Below, one piece after another: positions 56,010 to 64,000 of a stretch of 64,000 nt of DNA. Origin of the DNA: Streptomyces bicolor (GTDB taxonomy: Bacteria > Actinomycetota > Actinomycetes > Streptomycetales > Streptomycetaceae); the NCBI RefSeq assembly GCF_000719285.1, contig NZ_JOFS01000003.1, forward strand, positions 186,001 through 250,000. Reading direction: 5' to 3'. Numbering within the stretch: the stretch's first letter is position 1; every line of letters starts with the position of its first letter. The notes beneath the pieces are model-generated. The model was not told where the DNA came from. It ran no database searches and saw nothing but the letters and a program-made list of their open reading frames with translations. Made by a program: the position numbers and the translations under genes.

Positions 56010-57038
56010 TCACCAGCGGATCGGTACCGGCAGCGCCGTCAGCAGCCCCGACAGCGCGACCACCACTCCCAGGGCGACGACCTCCGCGCGTGCGGGAGAG
56101 CAGGCGGTCAGCGGGTCGGTCGCGCGGCGCAGCCGGGCCCGGGCCCACAGGGCGAGCGCGGCCACGGCCACCACCAGGAGCACCTTGGCCAGCAGTGCAC
56201 GCCCGTACGCCGTGTCCGTCACCTGCCCGAGGACGGTGTCCGACGGCATCCTGCGCAGCGAACTCCCCACCCCCGTCGCCGTGATGGCGGCGAGCAGTAC
56301 GGCCGCCACGCGCGCGTAAAGGCCGAGCAGGGCCGCACCCGCGCGCGCGGCACTCCATCCGCGCAGGGTTCGCAGCGCGTACAGCAGCCCGCCGACCCAG
56401 AGTGACGCGCAGGTGAGGTGCACGAGCGTCAGGCCGGAGCCCAGCAGCGGGCTGTGCTCGGTCGTGGGGTGGGCGCGCAGGGCCTCGGCGACCACGACCG
56501 CGGCCAGTGGCCAGACCTGGCCGGTCGGCCGGCGCGAGAGGGCGCACAGCCCGGCCACGGCGAAGGCGTTGACCTCCAGCAGCGCCAGCTTGCCGTCACG
56601 CGACGCGTACAGGCCGCCGATGTCGAGGTCGGCGGGGCTGTCCGGCACGAGGTTGCCCGTGGAGACGACCGAGGCGAGGCCGAGGGCGGCGACGAAACCG
56701 GCGGCGGCCGCGTACGGCGCCCAGCTGCTGGGCAGTGCGGGGGGAGCGCCGGGCACGGACCTGGCCAGCCGGCTCACGAACAGCTCGCCCAGCGGGACGC
56801 ACAGCGCCGCGAACAGCACCGTGCGCAGCAGTGCGATCCCACCGGTGCCGGGCGCGGCGGCCTCCCCGGTGCCGTGCAGCGCGGCCGACGGTCCGAGCAG
56901 CGGGATCAGCGCCGCCAGCCCCACCAGGACGAGAACGGCGACGGCGGGGCCGACGCCGGGGCGCGGTCTCGGCGCACTCCCGTCGGACGCGGCGGGGGAG
57001 GGTTCGGTCAATGTCACCTCATGATCTTCACAAAACAT
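56010..57038 (-). CDS. CopD family copper-resistance membrane protein
   Basis: This 342-residue membrane protein has about eight or nine segments and the CopD core, with HLTCASLWVGGLLYALRTLRGW, ITATGVGSSLRRMPSDTVLGQVTDTAYGR (in pieces) and a C-terminal TACSPARAEVVALGVVVALSGLLTALP. CopD proteins are thought to bring copper across the cytoplasmic membrane. The N-terminus has histidine-poor loops and there is no fused CopC domain. ATG 57038 is used; GTG 57017 (MTLTEPSP) is an alternative, since neither has a normal ribosome binding site. Confidence 0.85.
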   Translation of the reverse strand: MFCEDHEVTLTEPSPAASDGSAPRPRPGVGPAVAVLVLVGLAALIPLLGPSAALHGTGEAAAPGTGGIALLRTVLFAALCVPLGELFVSRLARSVPGAPPALPSSWAPYAAAAGFVAALGLASVVSTGNLVPDSPADLDIGGLYASRDGKLALLEVNAFAVAGLCALSRRPTGQVWPLAAVVVAEALRAHPTTEHSPLLGSGLTLVHLTCASLWVGGLLYALRTLRGWSAARAGAALLGLYARVAAVLLAAITATGVGSSLRRMPSDTVLGQVTDTAYGRALLAKVLLVVAVAALALWARARLRRATDPLTACSPARAEVVALGVVVALSGLLTALPVPIRW

Positions 57039-57135
57039 CACAGATTCGGGCAAGTGCCGGAAAACAAGTGGTGGTGCGGCATTCCGCCTAGGGGTACGGC
57101 TCGGGCGGCTCAAGCCCGACACGAACCCCCGGTCC

Positions 57136-58563
57136 TCACCCGCCCCACCCCGCCGTATCCGCGCCCCAACCCCCCGGCGGCCGCGCCCAGTCGAGGGGAC
57201 CGCCCGCGAACGACACCGGTGACCGGGCGTACCGCAGCCGCCCCAGTGCGCTGTCCCGTTCGGTGAGCCAGGCGTCGGGTGACTCGTACGTCGCGTCCCC
57301 CTCCGGGCCCGGCCGGATGCCGTTCGTCAGCCACTGTGCCGTGCGCGCCAGGGCCGACCGTACGCACTGGCCGTACCCCCGCTCCCGCCGCTCGGTCAGG
57401 GCCCGCAGTACGGCCGCCGCCAGCAGATACCCCGTCCCGTGGTCGAGGGCCTGCGCGGGCAGCGCGCCGGGACGTCCGGCAGGTCCGTCAGCCCCGGCTC
57501 CCTCGATCGCGGCGATCCCGGTGGCGACCTGGACGAGGCTGTCGAACCCGCGCCGCTCGCGCCACGGGCCGTACGCCCCCCATGCCGACAACTGCGCCAC
57601 GACCAGACCGGGCCGCCGCTCGGCCAGCTCCCGTGCCGAGAGCCCGAGCCTGTCGAGGGCGCCCGGCCGGTACCCGGTGACGACGACGTCCGCCGACTCG
57701 AGCAGCTCCTCGAAGGCGCGCCGGTCGGCTGCCAGGTCCAGGGTCGCCGAGCGCTTCCCGAAGCCCGTGTCGGCGTGCTGGTCGGGCAGTTCGGGCAGCT
57801 GCGGGGCGTCCAGGCGCAGTACGTCCGCGCCGAGCAGCGCGAGCGTGCGGGTGGCGACGGGGCCCGCGATGACCCGTGTCAGGTCCAGGACGCGTACGCC
57901 GGCGGCGGGCAGCAGGGGAGTGCCGTCGAGAGGCGGGAGTACGCGCGCGGGTGCCGTGTCGAGTCGTTCGCGCTCGACCAGCGGCCGCAGGGCCACCGCG
58001 GCAGCCTGTTCGTGCGCCGACCACTCCTTGGGCGTACGCAGGGCCACGGCCAGCCCGCCGGCCGCGTACACGGACTCCTCGACCTCGTGCGAGGACCGCT
58101 CGGCGAGCGCCGCGGCCACCGCGTCCGGATCCTCCTCCGGCACACCCAGCGCGGCCAGCAGCCGGGCCCGGTGGTGCGGATAGTTCGCATGCGTCCGCAC
58201 CCAGCCGTCCGCCGTCCGCCAGAACCGCGACAGCGGTGCGAAGTTGACCGGCGCTCGCCCGTCGACCAGCAGATGCCGTTCACTCACGAACGCCGTGGCG
58301 ACCGCCCCGTCGTCCAGCCGCACCTCGGGCACCTCGGCGAGCCCGGCCCGCCGCGCCCCCAGCTCGGCCGCGGCCAGCGCGCACGCCCCCACGCACGCGC
58401 GTGCCAACTCCCGCACGGGCAGGCGCGCTTCGAGAGCACCACGCCGGGGGACGAGCGACACGCGCGCGAGGAGCGCGGGATCGCCGCCCAGGGCGGACCA
58501 GGCGTACTCCAGGCTTGTCGTAGGGGCACTGGCTGCGTCTGTCGTGGGGCCGTTGTGTGTCAT
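57136..58563 (-). CDS. CoA transferase family III (CaiB/BaiF) protein
   Basis: This 475-residue protein has the family III CoA-transferase core in its second half: GVRVLDLTRVIAGPVATRTLALLGADVLRLD, the catalytic aspartate neighbourhood DLAADRRAFEELLESADVVVTGYRPG and ALDHGTGYLLAAAVLRAL. The N-terminal 220 residues resemble a duplicated, degenerate copy of the same fold (VSERHLLVDGRAPVNF, RTHANYPHHRARLLAALG). Substrate not evident. ATG 58563 is used. It runs in the same direction as copD, 97 bp upstream of it. Confidence 0.87.
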   Translation of the reverse strand: MTHNGPTTDAASAPTTSLEYAWSALGGDPALLARVSLVPRRGALEARLPVRELARACVGACALAAAELGARRAGLAEVPEVRLDDGAVATAFVSERHLLVDGRAPVNFAPLSRFWRTADGWVRTHANYPHHRARLLAALGVPEEDPDAVAAALAERSSHEVEESVYAAGGLAVALRTPKEWSAHEQAAAVALRPLVERERLDTAPARVLPPLDGTPLLPAAGVRVLDLTRVIAGPVATRTLALLGADVLRLDAPQLPELPDQHADTGFGKRSATLDLAADRRAFEELLESADVVVTGYRPGALDRLGLSARELAERRPGLVVAQLSAWGAYGPWRERRGFDSLVQVATGIAAIEGAGADGPAGRPGALPAQALDHGTGYLLAAAVLRALTERRERGYGQCVRSALARTAQWLTNGIRPGPEGDATYESPDAWLTERDSALGRLRYARSPVSFAGGPLDWARPPGGWGADTAGWGG

Positions 58564-58710
58564 GACGCCACTATGCGCCGGAAAGGATGCGCCGGGCTCC
58601 TGGAGCGTGCCGTAGGGGAAAGGCGCGTGACGCCCCGCCGGCCGCCCCGACCTCGGAAGCGGACGCGCCTTCCCTGACTCCGGCGAACGGGAACTCTCAG
58701 AACCGCGCCG

Positions 58711-60249
58711 TCACTCGACCGCCTCCAGCGCGTCGACGATGCCGAACCCGTAGAAGCCGTTGAACAGTTCGCCGCCCTCGCACACCGCGTCCTGCTTGCC
58801 GTCGCCGTCCTGGTCGTACGACTCGGGACAGCCCGGGTTGTCCGCCTGGGCCTTCAGCAGCCCCTGGAGCTGGGCCGGGGTCGCCTTCGGGTACCGCGAC
58901 TTCAGCAGCGCGGCCACGCCCGCCGCGTGCGGGGAGGCCATCGACGTGCCCTGCAGGAAGCCGTACTGGCCGTCCGGGAGGGTGGACAGGATGCGGCCGT
59001 TCTTCGACGGGGTGTCGGGGATCTGGTAGCGGCGGTCGCCGCCCGGGGCCGCGATGTCGATGACGCCGTAACCGTAGGTGGAGTAGTAGGACTTGAGGTT
59101 CTGTACGCCTGTCGCGGCGACCGTCACGACGCCCGGCAGCTGCGTCGGCACGTCGAAGCACGCGTGCGGGTCGACCGTGCGCGTGACCGGGGTCGAGTCG
59201 TCGGGGCTGCTGGCGTCGACGATCGCGTCGGAGGCCAGGTCGTGGTTGGAGTTGCCGGCCGAGGCGAGGTTGAGGGTGCCCTTGTTCCGGGCGTACAGCT
59301 GGGCCCGGTTGACCGCGTCGACGATCGCCCGCTGGTCCGGGTCGTCCAGGCAGTTGTAGAGCCACGGGTCGACGTAGTAGCTGTTGTTCGTGATCTCGAC
59401 GCCGTGGTCGGCGGCGAACACGAAGGCGCACACCACGCTTTCCGGGTAGTAGAGGCCGTTGACCGGGTCGCTCACCTTGATGGCGGAGACCTTGACGCCG
59501 GGCGCGACGCCCGCGATGCCGATCCCGTTGCGGGGCGCCGCGATCTCACCGGCCACGTGCGTGCCGTGGGCGTCGGCGGTGGTGTACGGCCGCCAGGCGC
59601 CCGCGCTGGTGTCCGCCCTGCCGCCGGCGCAGTTCGCCGACTGGGCGGCGGAGAAGTTCGGCGCGAGGTCCGGGTGGGTGTCGTCGACGCCGTTGTCGAT
59701 GACGGCGACGGTCACCCTGGCACTGCCCGGCTCGATGTCCGCGGCCCGGTCGGCGCCGATCGCGCGCAGGTTCCACTGGTCGGCCTCGAGGGGCTCGCCG
59801 TCACCCACCGCCGCGGACGCGCTCGCGGTCCTCGCGGCCTGCCGCTTCGTGAGTGGCTGGACGGGGCCCTCGTCCGTCGCCCCGGCGGCGGTCAGGGGCG
59901 CCGTACGTGTGGCGCCCGCCGAGCGCACGCCGTGCACCGCTCGCATCGCCTTGGCGAAGTCGGGGTTCGCCGAGTGGACGACGATCACGCCGATCTTCTC
60001 GTACGCGATCACGACGGTGCCGCCCTTCGCGGCGATCTCCTTCTTCACGGACTCGATCGTGCGGCGGTCCGTCCGGGTGTTGACGACATACGCCAGGTTG
60101 GGCGCGCCCGTGGCATCCGTGGCCCGCACTCCGGGCTCCGCGAACGGCGCGGCGGAGGCCGCCGTCGGCAGGAAGCCGAGCGAGGCGGTCAGCGACAGGG
60201 CGAGCGATGCGGCGAGGCCGAGTCGGCGTCTGGACCGCAGATGAGTCAT
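58711..60249 (-). CDS. secreted S8 family serine peptidase (subtilase)
   Basis: This 512-residue protein has a signal peptide (MTHLRSRRRLGLAASLALSL..., cleavage near residue 33), a prodomain of about 100 residues (I9-like beta-alpha pattern with VKKEIAAKGGTVVIAYEKIG) and a subtilisin domain. The triad is D185 (VAVIDNGVDD), H228 (DAHGTHVAG) and S436 (QGTSMASPHAAG), with the oxyanion asparagine in ITNNSYY (N288). Extra cysteines (CAGG, CLDDP, CFDVP, CPESYD, CEGG) suggest disulphides. There is a Ca-like DQDGDGKQD near residue 485. It should act as an extracellular protease. Confidence 0.94.
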   Translation of the reverse strand: MTHLRSRRRLGLAASLALSLTASLGFLPTAASAAPFAEPGVRATDATGAPNLAYVVNTRTDRRTIESVKKEIAAKGGTVVIAYEKIGVIVVHSANPDFAKAMRAVHGVRSAGATRTAPLTAAGATDEGPVQPLTKRQAARTASASAAVGDGEPLEADQWNLRAIGADRAADIEPGSARVTVAVIDNGVDDTHPDLAPNFSAAQSANCAGGRADTSAGAWRPYTTADAHGTHVAGEIAAPRNGIGIAGVAPGVKVSAIKVSDPVNGLYYPESVVCAFVFAADHGVEITNNSYYVDPWLYNCLDDPDQRAIVDAVNRAQLYARNKGTLNLASAGNSNHDLASDAIVDASSPDDSTPVTRTVDPHACFDVPTQLPGVVTVAATGVQNLKSYYSTYGYGVIDIAAPGGDRRYQIPDTPSKNGRILSTLPDGQYGFLQGTSMASPHAAGVAALLKSRYPKATPAQLQGLLKAQADNPGCPESYDQDGDGKQDAVCEGGELFNGFYGFGIVDALEAVE

Positions 60250-60621
60250 GGGATCTCCACATCATCCGGAACGGCAACCGCCCGGAGCGCGGATGGGCGC
60301 CCGGGCAGGTACATGACGAGTGGTGCAGGAGCGAAGCTAACCCCGAACCTCCTGGCCAGCAATCGCTGGCCCGGGTGACTTCGGAAAAGAGCCATCGGAG
60401 TTGAACCGGTCCTCGCGTGGCGCCGTGACCTTGTGAAGGGGGCGCGAGCAGGATCGAGCCCTCTGTCGGATCACGCGCCGGGGCCCTAACATCGCCACCC
60501 GGCTCAAGTGATCCACGTCACCGCTAGGAACAGAGCCGCCATGCCCGTACCCGATTCGTCCCCAACCCCCCAACCGTCCCCGTCCATCGTCGCAACAGCG
60601 CCCGCAACGCGAGGAGACTCC
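60250..60621. other. 372-bp divergent intergenic region (subtilase / DUF485-symporter)
   Basis: No protein gene is supported here. It contains a hairpin GGCCAGC-AATC-GCTGGCC (60354-60371), the Crp-like site at 60508-60521 and the ribosome binding site GAGGAG (60611-60616) of the DUF485 gene. An upstream in-frame ATG (60541) would add 27 low-complexity residues to DUF485 and is not preferred. Confidence 0.6.
60508..60521 (+). promoter_or_regulatory. Crp-type binding site upstream of the DUF485-symporter operon
   Basis: GTGATCCACGTCAC is a GTGA-N6-TCAC palindrome and also fits the GTG-N6-GNCAC consensus reported for Streptomyces coelicolor Crp. It lies 101 bp before the GTG of the DUF485 gene. 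Cyclic-AMP control of acetate-type uptake is plausible. Confidence 0.55.
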
Positions 60622-60978
60622 GTGGCTACCGACGCACCGCCCCCCTCGAAAGAGCAACACAAACTCCCCTCCACCGAGGAGTTCGCCGAGGTGCAGCAGA
60701 GTGCGGAGTTCGGTGAACTGCGCCGCTCCTACCGCTCCTTCGCCTTTCCGCTGACCGTCGCCTTCATCGTCTGGTACCTGCTGTACGTCCTGCTGTCCAA
60801 CTACGCGGGCGACTTCATGGGCACCAAGCTGTTCGGCAACATCAACATCGCGTTCGTCTTCGGTATCGCCCAGTTCGTCACCACGTTCCTCATCGCCTGG
60901 TGGTACGCGCGTCACGCCGGCGCCAAGCTCGACCCCAAGGCCGAGGCCATCAAGACCCGTATGGAGGGCGGCGCATGA
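60622..60978 (+). CDS. DUF485 domain small membrane protein
   Basis: This 118-residue protein has a polar N-terminus, then two membrane segments (FPLTVAFIVWYLLYVLLSNY and INIAFVFGIAQFVTTFLIAWWY) and the DUF485 pattern FGELRRSYRSFAFP and FMGTKLFGNINIAF. DUF485 proteins (YjcH-like) precede acetate symporters of the ActP type, as here, and may help their assembly. GTG 60622 is chosen for GAGGAG 5 bp upstream. The stop overlaps the next start as ATGA. Confidence 0.9.
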   Translation: MATDAPPPSKEQHKLPSTEEFAEVQQSAEFGELRRSYRSFAFPLTVAFIVWYLLYVLLSNYAGDFMGTKLFGNINIAFVFGIAQFVTTFLIAWWYARHAGAKLDPKAEAIKTRMEGGA

Positions 60979-62603
60979 GCCCCGCGATTGCCCAGGTCCA
61001 GCTCGCGGCCAACGAGGCCAGCGAGCACCGGCCGTTGATCATCTCCCTGTTCGCCGCGTTCGTGATCGCGACGCTCTTCATCACCGTGTGGGCGGGCCGG
61101 CAGACCAAGGACGCCGCCGACTTCTACGCGGGCGGCCGGTCGTTCAGCGCCTTCCAGAACGGCCTCGCCGTCTCCGGCGACTACATGTCCGCCGCGTCGT
61201 TCCTCGGCATCGCGGGCGCCATCGCCCTCTTCGGCTACGACGGCTTCCTGTACTCCATCGGCTTCCTGGTCGCCTGGCTGGTCGCCCTGCTCCTGGTGGC
61301 CGAGCCGCTGCGGAACTCCGGCCGCTACACGATGGGTGACGTGCTCGCGTACCGCATGCGCCAGCGCCCGGTCCGCACCGCGGCCGGCACCTCCACGATC
61401 GTCGTGTCGATCTTCTACCTGCTCGCCCAGATGGCGGGCGCCGGCGTCCTCGTCTCGCTGCTGCTCGGCATCACCACCGACGCCGGCAAGATCCTCATCG
61501 TCGCCCTCGTCGGCGTCCTGATGATCGTGTACGTCTCCATCGGCGGCATGAAGGGCACCACCTGGGTCCAGATGGTCAAGGCCGTGCTGCTCATCGGCGG
61601 CACCCTCCTGATCACCTTCCTGGTGCTGCTGAAGTTCAACTTCAACATCTCCGACCTGCTCGGCAAGGCCGCCGAGAACAGCGGCAAGGGCGCCGCCTTC
61701 CTGGAGCCCGGCCTCCAGTACGGCGCGACCGGCCTCTCCAAGCTGGACTTCATCTCCCTCGGCATCGCCCTGGTCCTCGGCACCGCCGGCCTGCCGCACA
61801 TCCTGATCCGCTTCTACACGGTGCCCAACGCCAAGGCCGCCCGGAAGTCCGTGAACTGGGCGATCGGCATCATCGGCGGCTTCTACCTGATGACCATCGC
61901 GCTCGGCTTCGGCGCGGCCGCGCTGATCTCCCAGGAGGAGATCATCGCGTCCAACCCGTCCGGCAACACGGCGGCACCACTGCTCGCCCTGCACCTGGGC
62001 GGCGTCGACTCGGCCTGGGGCGCGATCCTGCTCGCCACCATCTCGGCCGTCGCCTTCGCGACCATCCTCGCGGTCGTCGCCGGCCTCACCCTGGCATCGT
62101 CCTCGTCGTTCGCCCACGACATCTACGCGAACGTCATCAGGAAGGGCCAGGCCACCGAGAAGGAGGAGGTCCGGGCCGCCCGCCTCGCCACCATCGGCAT
62201 CGGCGCCGTCTCCATCCTGCTGGGCGCCCTCGCCCGCGACCTGAACGTCGCCGGCCTGGTCGCCCTGGCCTTCGCGGTCGCGGCCTCGGCCAACCTGCCG
62301 ACGATCCTCTACAGCCTGTTCTGGAAGCGGTTCACCACGCAGGGTGCGCTGTGGTCGATCTACGGCGGTCTGATCGTCGCCGTCGGCCTGGTGCTGTTCT
62401 CGCCGGTCGTCTCCGGTGATCCGAAGGCGATGTTCCCGGACGTCGACTTCGCCTGGTTCCCGCTGAAGAACCCGGGCATCATCTCCATCCCGTTCGGCTT
62501 CCTCATGGGCTGGCTCGGCACGGTCCTGTCCAAGGAAGAGCCGGACGCCGGCAAGTACGCGGAGCTGGAGGTCCGGTCCCTGACCGGCACCGGCGCCCAC
62601 TGA
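60975..62603 (+). CDS. actP: solute symporter family protein, ActP (acetate) type
   Basis: This 542-residue sodium:solute symporter has about 13 segments and the ActP blocks DFYAGGRSFSAFQNGLAVSGDYMSAASFLGI (in pieces), GLPHILIRFYTVPNAKAARKS, and ATILAVVAGLTLASSSSFAHDIYANV. With the DUF485 gene it makes the operon known for acetate/glycolate or propionate permeases. ATG 60975 overlaps the DUF485 stop. The strong terminator downstream closes the operon. Confidence 0.9.
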   Translation: MSPAIAQVQLAANEASEHRPLIISLFAAFVIATLFITVWAGRQTKDAADFYAGGRSFSAFQNGLAVSGDYMSAASFLGIAGAIALFGYDGFLYSIGFLVAWLVALLLVAEPLRNSGRYTMGDVLAYRMRQRPVRTAAGTSTIVVSIFYLLAQMAGAGVLVSLLLGITTDAGKILIVALVGVLMIVYVSIGGMKGTTWVQMVKAVLLIGGTLLITFLVLLKFNFNISDLLGKAAENSGKGAAFLEPGLQYGATGLSKLDFISLGIALVLGTAGLPHILIRFYTVPNAKAARKSVNWAIGIIGGFYLMTIALGFGAAALISQEEIIASNPSGNTAAPLLALHLGGVDSAWGAILLATISAVAFATILAVVAGLTLASSSSFAHDIYANVIRKGQATEKEEVRAARLATIGIGAVSILLGALARDLNVAGLVALAFAVAASANLPTILYSLFWKRFTTQGALWSIYGGLIVAVGLVLFSPVVSGDPKAMFPDVDFAWFPLKNPGIISIPFGFLMGWLGTVLSKEEPDAGKYAELEVRSLTGTGAH

Positions 62604-62616
62604 GCATCGCCCCTGA

Positions 62617-62650
62617 GCGGCCGCGTCGTAGGTCTCTACGACGCGGCCGC
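62617..62650 (+). terminator. strong terminator after the symporter gene
   Basis: A perfect 15-bp stem GCGGCCGCGTCGTAG / CTACGACGCGGCCGC with a GTCT loop lies 13 bp after the symporter stop. It contains two NotI-type sites (GCGGCCGC). It separates the symporter from moaA. Confidence 0.85.
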
Positions 62651-62675
62651 GTCTTACGTCGTGGGATCGGGCCTG

Positions 62676-62703
62676 TGTCACTGTCCGTGCGGTCACGTAG
62701 GCT
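62676..62703 (+). promoter_or_regulatory. probable moaA promoter
   Basis: TGTCAC (62676-62681) and TAGGCT (62698-62703) are separated by 16 bp and lie about 49 bp before the GTG of moaA. The match to sigma-70 type promoters is moderate. No Moco riboswitch-like structure was seen. Confidence 0.35.
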
Positions 62704-62751
62704 CGCAGGTGACGGAAGTTGAATCTGGTCGTGACCAGGGAGGGGGCCCAC

Positions 62752-63741
62752 GTGCTCATCGACACCTACGGCCGAGTGGCCACCGACCTGAGGGTCTCGC
62801 TGACCGACCGCTGCAACCTGCGGTGCACCTACTGCATGCCCGAGGAAGGCCTGCAATGGCTGGCCAAGCCGGACCTGCTCACGGACGACGAGATCGTCCG
62901 CCTGATCGACATCGCGGTCACCTCCCTCGGCATCGAGGAGGTCCGCTTCACCGGCGGCGAGCCCCTGCTGCGCCCCGGCCTGGTCGGCATAGTCGAGCGG
63001 GTCGCCGCCCTCGACCCCCGCCCCCAGATGTCGCTGACCACCAACGGCATCGGCCTCAAGCGCACGGCACCCGCCCTGAAGGCGGCCGGCCTGGACCGGG
63101 TCAACGTCTCCCTGGACACCCTGCGCCCCGACGTCTTCAAGACCCTCACCCGCCGCGACCGCCACAAGGACGTCATCGAGGGCCTGCACGCCGCCCGCGA
63201 GGCGGGCCTGACCCCGGTCAAGGTCAACTCGGTCCTGATGCCGGGCCTCAACGACGACGAGGCCCCCGACCTCCTCGCCTGGGCCGTGGAGCACGACTAC
63301 GAACTGCGCTTCATCGAGCAGATGCCCCTGGACGCCCAGCACGGCTGGAAGCGCGACGGCATGATCACCGCCGGAGACATCCTGACCTCCCTGCGCACCC
63401 GCTTCGAGCTCACCGAGGAGGGCGCGGAGAAGCGCGGCTCGGCCCCGGCGGAGCGCTGGCTGGTGAACGGCGGCCCCCACGTGGTCGGCGTCATCGCCTC
63501 GGTCACCCGCCCGTTCTGCTCAGCCTGCGACCGCACCCGCCTGACAGCCGACGGCCAGGTCCGCACGTGCCTGTTCGCCCGCGAGGAAACCGACCTGCGC
63601 GCGGCGTTGCGCTCCGGCGCCCCGGACGAGGAGATCGCCCGCATCTGGCGGCTGGCGATGTGGGGCAAGAAGGCGGGAGCGGGCTTGGACGATCCGTCAT
63701 TCGTCCAGCCGGACAGGCCGATGTCCGCTATCGGCGGGTAA
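62752..63741 (+). CDS. moaA: GTP 3',8-cyclase MoaA (molybdopterin synthesis)
   Basis: This 329-residue radical-SAM enzyme starts molybdenum cofactor synthesis by cyclising GTP. It has the radical-SAM cluster cysteines in CNLRCTYC (C21, C25, C28), FTGGEPLL, and the C-terminal second cluster in CSACDRTRLTADGQVRTC (C256, C259, C273). The double glycine at the end (SAIGG) is intact. GTG 62752 is chosen because AGGGAGGGGG lies just upstream. Other mo genes are not in the window. Confidence 0.95.
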   Translation: MLIDTYGRVATDLRVSLTDRCNLRCTYCMPEEGLQWLAKPDLLTDDEIVRLIDIAVTSLGIEEVRFTGGEPLLRPGLVGIVERVAALDPRPQMSLTTNGIGLKRTAPALKAAGLDRVNVSLDTLRPDVFKTLTRRDRHKDVIEGLHAAREAGLTPVKVNSVLMPGLNDDEAPDLLAWAVEHDYELRFIEQMPLDAQHGWKRDGMITAGDILTSLRTRFELTEEGAEKRGSAPAERWLVNGGPHVVGVIASVTRPFCSACDRTRLTADGQVRTCLFAREETDLRAALRSGAPDEEIARIWRLAMWGKKAGAGLDDPSFVQPDRPMSAIGG

Positions 63742-63755
63742 GGGCAAGGCCTCTA

Positions 63756-63803
63756 AGGGGCGCGGGGAACTGCGCGACCAGCCACGATGGCGCCGCACAC
63801 GCC
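63756..63803 (+). repeat. dispersed Streptomyces intergenic repeat after moaA
   Basis: A copy of the AGGGGCGCGGGGAACTGCGC repeat lies after moaA, in the orientation opposite to the copy at 50.5 kb. The two share the AGGGGCGCGGGGAACTGCGCG core. Such elements are common between Streptomyces genes. No other function is claimed. Confidence 0.6.
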
Positions 63804-63839
63804 ATACAAACGCGTACATCCCGGACCGATGGTGCGCCC

Positions 63840-64000
63840 TCAAACTCCCGGAGTTTCCCACTCCTCCAGCAGCACGACGTCCTTCAGGAACCCCCGCACC
63901 CCGAGGAACTGCGACAAATGCTCGCGATGCTCCTCACAGGCAAGCCACGTCTTCCGCCGCTCCGGCGTATGAATCTTCGGGTTGTTCCACGCCAGCACCC
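63840..64000 (-). CDS. conserved small actinobacterial protein, N-terminus cut by the right edge
   Basis: The minus strand encodes the last 53 residues of a protein, ending ...FLKDVVLLEEWETPGV. The visible part reads VLAWNNPKIHTPERRKTWLACEEHREHLSQFL, a conserved sequence with one cysteine and several histidines, suggestive of a small metal-binding or zinc-ribbon protein. The start lies beyond the window. Function is unknown. Confidence 0.7.
   Translation of the reverse strand, partial: VLAWNNPKIHTPERRKTWLACEEHREHLSQFLGVRGFLKDVVLLEEWETPGV

Overview
This window comes from a high-GC actinomycete, almost certainly a Streptomyces species. Codon third positions are nearly always G or C, GTG/TTG starts and 4-base ATGA/GTGA overlaps are common, and family combinations typical of the genus are present: an SCO1860-type LAETG-anchored protein beside a cobalamin operon, a Gbn-like 73-residue helix-turn-helix protein, and an Asp23/AmaP envelope-stress cluster. 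It looks like ordinary chromosome, with no phage, IS element, CRISPR array, tRNA or rRNA.

Layout. 1-4.8 kb: a class V aminotransferase (cut by the left edge) divergent from a polar amino acid ABC transporter operon, then an amidohydrolase. 5-5.9 kb: a sortase-substrate surface protein. 5.9-23.5 kb: one long minus-strand cobalamin operon of 13 genes (cbiB, cobQ, cobN, a fused ChlI/ChlD-type chelatase, cobO, cobB, cobI, cobM, cobL, cbiG-cobJ fusion, cobH, cbiX, cobC). Nearly every junction overlaps by a few bases and the operon is headed by a clear cobalamin riboswitch. It mixes enzymes of the early (CbiX, CbiG) and late (CobN) cobalt-insertion routes.

23.7-28.3 kb: the most unusual locus, a two-gene unit inserted between the cobalamin operon and a phosphate transporter. 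A small Trypco1-like (CU044_2847 family) protein overlaps a 1424-residue protein with, in order, a trypsin-like protease, a STAND-type NTPase, one membrane segment and a degenerate beta-propeller. This matches the class of NTP-dependent conflict (immunity/effector-type) systems predicted in multicellular bacteria. 28.3-30.8 kb: Pit phosphate transporter with an upstream PHO box, and a secreted GH25 muramidase.

31-38 kb: aldolase, alpha/beta hydrolase, unknown proteins, a VOC protein, a beta-propeller gene with an apparent frameshift, and an ABC-F protein preceded by a 7-codon leader ORF. 38.2-42.5 kb: gbn, a crotonase, and the Asp23/AmaP cluster. 42.5-54.7 kb: SDR, GH15 hydrolase, a sigma factor sandwiched by overlap between a symporter and a small membrane protein, DUF3311, CstA/YbdD carbon-starvation genes, SURF1, a zinc-ribbon protein, a DEDDh exonuclease and a VIT1-type transporter. 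54.9-64 kb: alcohol dehydrogenase, CopD, CoA-transferase, subtilase, DUF485 plus acetate-type symporter with a Crp-like site, moaA, and a small conserved gene cut by the right edge.

All assignments rest on reading motifs and gene order; no database search was possible.
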